Source: Promethearchaeota archaeon (GTDB taxonomy: Archaea > Asgardarchaeota > Lokiarchaeia > Sigynarchaeales > SOKP01). From it: 8,358 bases of DNA. Both the position numbers and the translations under genes were made by a program. Below, in pieces: positions 6,100 to 8,358 of this stretch. Position 1 is the stretch's first letter. Every line of letters begins with the position of its first letter. The notes beneath the pieces were generated by a model. The model was given only the letters and a program-made list of their open reading frames with translations. It was not told the origin of the DNA and ran no database searches. Location: assembly GCA_030668025.1 (NCBI GenBank), contig DAOUUT010000161.1, forward strand, positions 1-8,358, in the 5' to 3' direction.

Positions 6100-6519
6100 T
6101 TGGACGCAATCGATGAAAAAATCTTAGAAGAATTGAAGGAAGATAGTAGAATATCATTTAAAGCCATTTCTAACCGAGTAGGAAAAACAGAAGCTACGGT
6201 TCGAAGGCGGGTTAATAAGTTGAAAGAGGATGGCATAATAAAATGTTTTACTATAGAATATAGTACAAATTCTAAACCCCAAACTAGAGCCACTGTTAAA
6301 ATTGAACCTGATTTTAAGGAGATGAAAAATATAATGAAAGAATTAAAAGCAATTGAAGAGATTACAGATATTTGGCGTTTAAGTGGAAATTGCGGTCTTT
6401 TTATAAAAGTGGAGATTCCTACGATTGAACAGTTTAACCCTTTAATTGAAGAGAAAATATCTCCAATCAAAGGAGTTAAAATAATGGAAACTTGTTTTAT
6501 AACAGATATTATAAAATAA
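6100..6519 (+). CDS. Lrp/AsnC-family transcriptional regulator, 139 aa
   Basis: Feast/famine-type regulator. The N-terminal winged helix-turn-helix covers residues 1-50: DAIDEKILEELKEDSRIS, then FKAISNRVGKTEATVRRRVNKLKEDGII as the helix-turn-helix. The C-terminal RAM/AsnC ligand-binding domain covers about 63-138, with a beta-alpha-beta fold and a WRLSGNCGLFIKVEI segment where the family has its conserved glycine turn. These proteins form dimers or octamers and usually answer to amino acids; the ligand here is unknown. No ATG is available: an in-frame TAG at 6079-6081 limits the start to TTG 6088 or TTG 6100. I chose 6100 because the family typically begins at LDxIDxKIL and a GAGGT site precedes it; 6088 would add four residues. 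It is transcribed away from the xylulokinase gene, so autoregulation or control of the kinase is possible. Confidence 0.88.
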   Translation: MDAIDEKILEELKEDSRISFKAISNRVGKTEATVRRRVNKLKEDGIIKCFTIEYSTNSKPQTRATVKIEPDFKEMKNIMKELKAIEEITDIWRLSGNCGLFIKVEIPTIEQFNPLIEEKISPIKGVKIMETCFITDIIK

Positions 6520-6782
6520 ATGAAATCAGTTCTTTCAGATGTATATGTTTTTGTAAAAATTGAAAACCAATAATTAGAAATGTAATTACAACAGAAACCA
6601 CTTTATTACTATTTCTTTATTTGATAAATTTCTCCCATTTTTAATGCTATAACTTTAATATTCGAGCAATTTTCTAGTTTTTCTTTAAATTTTTAAGAAT
6701 TAGAATTTTTAAAATATAAACTGTTAAGTAATAAATATCATTTTCCATTATTTTATTAATATCTAAAAAGTTGGTAATTAAA
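6520..6782. other. AT-rich spacer between Lrp and FKBP genes
   Basis: This stretch of 263 bases contains no supported gene. A 17-codon frame (6520-6573) begins directly after the Lrp stop, but it is too short to call. T-runs at 6548-6552 and several between 6670 and 6710 could end the Lrp transcript. Two copies of AATTTTTAA flank an AGAATTAG stretch near 6685-6712. TATA-like sequence before the FKBP gene occurs near 6730-6737 and 6751-6760. Confidence 0.35.
6773..6778 (+). promoter_or_regulatory. Ribosome binding site deciding the FKBP start
   Basis: GGTAAT differs by one base from the archaeal GGTGAT and ends 4 bases before ATG 6783. The longer TTG start at 6771 would swallow this site, so ATG 6783 is preferred. 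Confidence 0.4.
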
Positions 6783-7277
6783 ATGGTTATTAAGAAAGGC
6801 GATATAATTAAAGTAGAATACGAAGGACGTTTAGAAGATCTAACGATATTTGATAGTACGGAACTTCAAGGGGGAAAACCAATGAAGTTTGAAGTTGGTG
6901 CGGGTTTATTAATTCGAGGATTTGATAATTCAGTTATGGGTAAAGAAGTTGGAGATGAATTTACTATTTCTTTAAAAGCTTCTGAAGCTTATGGTGAGGT
7001 GGATCCACAATTAATTCAAACTATTTCAAAAGATCAACTTCCAAAAGATATTGATCCCGAACCGGGGATGATGTTAAATGCACATGATGCTAACGGGGCA
7101 CAATCTGCGATCTGGATTAAGGAGGTCAATGAAAAGGTTGTAACGCTTGATATGAACCATCCAATGGCCGGAAAAACGCTAATCTTTAAAATTAGGATCC
7201 TAGAAACAGGTTGCGAGCCAGATCCGCCACACACACATGAATGTGGGTGTGGGTGTGAGCACAATGAAAAAGAATAA
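6783..7277 (+). CDS. SlyD-like FKBP-type peptidyl-prolyl cis-trans isomerase, 164 aa
   Basis: Folding helper that catalyses cis-trans isomerisation of Xaa-Pro bonds in the cytoplasm. The split FKBP domain is clear: KKGDIIKVEYEGRLED opens it, followed by TIFDST (21-26), GAGLLIRGFDNSVMG (39-53) and EAYGE (68-72). Residues 73-124 form the insert-in-flap chaperone domain, starting DPQLIQTISKDQLP. The chain then returns to the FKBP fold with NHPMAGKTLIFKIRIL (125-140), a SlyD hallmark. The last 21 residues are Cys/His-rich: C144, H150, H152, C154, C156, C158 and H160, like the nickel-binding tail of bacterial SlyD, suggesting a metallochaperone or metal-sensing role as well; that part is inference. 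ATG 6783 is chosen over TTG 6771 because of the GGTAAT site between them. No signal peptide or membrane segment is seen. The gene stands alone, with spacers on both sides. Confidence 0.92.
   Translation: MVIKKGDIIKVEYEGRLEDLTIFDSTELQGGKPMKFEVGAGLLIRGFDNSVMGKEVGDEFTISLKASEAYGEVDPQLIQTISKDQLPKDIDPEPGMMLNAHDANGAQSAIWIKEVNEKVVTLDMNHPMAGKTLIFKIRILETGCEPDPPHTHECGCGCEHNEKE
7242..7259 (+). repeat. Six-base tandem repeat encoding the Cys-Gly metal tail
   Basis: TGTGGG, TGTGGG and TGTGAG lie head to tail in frame and encode the CGCGCE portion of the SlyD-like tail. A CA-repeat (7229-7237) just before it makes a partly self-complementary stretch. Replication slippage could lengthen or shorten the metal-binding tail. 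Confidence 0.5.
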
Positions 7278-7289
7278 AATTATACTAAA

Positions 7290-7340
7290 TTTTTATTATT
7301 TATCTGAATTTAATAATTTTTACTAATTTTTGCTTTTCTT
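7290..7340 (+). terminator. Multiple T-tracts after the FKBP gene
   Basis: Runs of five T occur at 7290-7294, 7317-7321 and 7327-7331, followed by CTTTTCTT, in an otherwise A/T spacer. This is the pattern expected for intrinsic archaeal termination without a hairpin, and it would insulate the following gene. Confidence 0.4.
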
Positions 7341-7427
7341 AATAGTTCCATGGAAAGAAACTAAAAATAATCTTTCTCTTCTTAAAAATCAATAAACAAT
7401 TTTATTTGTTTTAGATAATTTTTACTA

Positions 7428-7435
7428 TTAATAAA
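7428..7435 (+). promoter_or_regulatory. TATA-like box of the isopropylmalate/homocitrate synthase-family gene
   Basis: TTAATAAA has its centre about 27 bp before ATG 7459, and no Shine-Dalgarno is present in the AATCAAAA just before the ATG. This is the classic arrangement of an archaeal leaderless transcript. Confidence 0.45.
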
Positions 7436-7458
7436 TTTACCCCCACTAGTAATCAAAA

Positions 7459-8358
7459 ATGAGCTATAAATTTACAAAAGAGGAATTAGAAGAACTTTTA
7501 ATTGATTATAATAAGGTTGCTTTAAAAGAGCAAAAACTTGATCTTCCCTCTAAAGTCTGTATCTGGGACGAAACCTTGAGAGATGGAGAGCAAAGTCCTG
7601 CAGTTTATCTTACATTAGACGAAAAAATCCATTTAGCAAAATTAATGGACGAGATAGGAGTTAAATTAATCGCAGTTGGGTTTCCAGCAGTCTCAAAAAC
7701 CGAAAAGAAAATCGTTAAAGCTATAGTAAATGAAAATTGCAAACATGCTACTATCCTTGGAATTGCTCGTCCAAAGAAGGAAGATATTAATGCTTGTATC
7801 GATGTAGATCTTAAAGAAATCGTTATTTTCATGCCAATTTCTCCAATTTTTAGGAAAACTTTAAAGCAAACACCTGAACAGCAACTAGAGATGATCAAAG
7901 AAGCCATTCATTACGCGAAAGATAACGGATTTAGAGTCAATTGGGTATCTGAGGATGGCACTAGATGCGATTTTAATCATTTGGTAAATGTTTTCAAAAT
8001 AGCAATAGAGTCTGGGGCAGAAAGGATCGTTCTTGGAGACACAGTAGGTGTTTTAACACCGTGTTCTACTTCGTATTTGATTAAACGAATAAAAAATGAA
8101 GTTATAAAACCACTAAAGAAAGAAATTCCAATGGGTATTCATACACATAACGATTTTGGTTTAGCGGTTGCTAATACTATTACTGGCGTTTTTGAGGGAT
8201 GCACTTATCCACATACATGTATAAATGGTTATGGCGAAAGAGCAGGAAATGCCGCTTTAGAAGAGGTTGCTACGAATCTTGAACGGATAGGTATTAAAAC
8301 AGGTATAGATTTGACAAAATTACCAGAATTAAGTGAAATTTGCGAGAAATACTTTTGC
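7459..8358 (+). CDS. 2-isopropylmalate/homocitrate synthase-family enzyme, 3' end beyond window
   Basis: DRE-TIM metallolyase that condenses acetyl-CoA with a 2-oxoacid. The frame is open for 300 codons up to the last base, so the C-terminus is missing. Visible motifs are DETLRDGEQSP (37-47; catalytic R41, metal-binding D42), VGFPAVSKTE, the metal-binding HTHND with H228 and H230, and GYGERAGNAALEEV (257-270). The TIM barrel is essentially complete. An extension of about 30 residues (YKFTKEELEELLIDYNKVALKEQ...) precedes the barrel. The product could be 2-isopropylmalate (leucine pathway), homocitrate (lysine or methanogen-type chain elongation), citramalate or Re-citrate; the part seen does not settle which, and the missing C-terminus would show whether a LeuA regulatory domain exists. 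ATG 7459 is the first start, with a well-placed TATA-like box and no Shine-Dalgarno. No neighbour in the window belongs to leucine or lysine synthesis. Confidence 0.88.
   Translation, partial: MSYKFTKEELEELLIDYNKVALKEQKLDLPSKVCIWDETLRDGEQSPAVYLTLDEKIHLAKLMDEIGVKLIAVGFPAVSKTEKKIVKAIVNENCKHATILGIARPKKEDINACIDVDLKEIVIFMPISPIFRKTLKQTPEQQLEMIKEAIHYAKDNGFRVNWVSEDGTRCDFNHLVNVFKIAIESGAERIVLGDTVGVLTPCSTSYLIKRIKNEVIKPLKKEIPMGIHTHNDFGLAVANTITGVFEGCTYPHTCINGYGERAGNAALEEVATNLERIGIKTGIDLTKLPELSEICEKYFC

Noticed and set aside
6078..6470. Antisense open frame opposite the Lrp gene
   Set aside because: The sense strand encodes a full helix-turn-helix plus RAM protein; the antisense product is low-complexity hydrophobic sequence typical of a mirror frame.
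6520..6573. 17-codon frame directly after the Lrp stop codon
   Set aside because: It is too short, has no clear ribosome site and lies in AT-rich sequence where such frames are expected by chance.
7034..7264. Antisense open frame opposite the FKBP gene
   Set aside because: Its Cys/His/Pro-rich start is only the complement of the sense metal-binding tail.
7605..7907. Antisense open frame opposite the isopropylmalate/homocitrate synthase-family gene
   Set aside because: The sense frame is open for 300 codons with all family motifs.

Overview
This is an AT-rich window (G+C near one third by eye) that looks archaeal. The evidence is a TrmB-family sugar-type regulator, an Lrp/AsnC regulator, several genes with a TATA-like box about 25-28 bp before the start codon and no Shine-Dalgarno (suggesting leaderless mRNAs), other genes with a GGTGAT-type ribosome binding site, and T-tract 3' ends rather than bacterial hairpin terminators. 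The composition, the mix of genes and a xylulokinase that reads like the animal enzyme would fit a Lokiarchaeia-like (Asgard) archaeon. That placement is inference, not proof.

Layout. 1-749 (+): the 3' end of a ferredoxin-domain protein and a closely coupled 92-residue dicluster ferredoxin, an electron-transfer pair whose upstream partners lie outside the window. 799-2808 (+): a complete CocE/NonD (X-Pro dipeptidyl-peptidase S15-type) alpha/beta hydrolase with its whole catalytic machinery. 2809-2883: a short convergent gap. 2884-5766 (-): read in the direction of transcription, a xylulokinase-like FGGY kinase, a 47-residue single-pass membrane protein, a 232-bp spacer with a tandem 10-bp repeat and a compact set of hairpins, then a TrmB-type regulator. 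5767-6099: a gene-free divergent promoter region. 6100-6519 (+): a small Lrp/AsnC regulator with a TTG start. 6783-7277 (+): a SlyD-like FKBP prolyl isomerase with a Cys/His metal-binding tail. 7459-8358 (+): the first 300 codons of an isopropylmalate/homocitrate synthase-family enzyme, cut by the window end.

How the genes may work together. The kinase and TrmB form a plausible sugar-responsive unit: TrmB proteins classically sense sugars and control sugar genes, and the kinase would feed D-xylulose into the non-oxidative pentose phosphate reactions. The Lrp regulator lies divergent to the kinase and could act on either itself or the kinase. The ferredoxins, hydrolase, prolyl isomerase and acyltransferase look like separate housekeeping or metabolic units.

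No CRISPR array, tRNA, rRNA, transposase or phage gene was seen. The least explained stretch is the structured spacer at about 3765-3855 next to the TrmB gene and the small membrane protein; no exotic multi-gene system can be claimed from the sequence alone.
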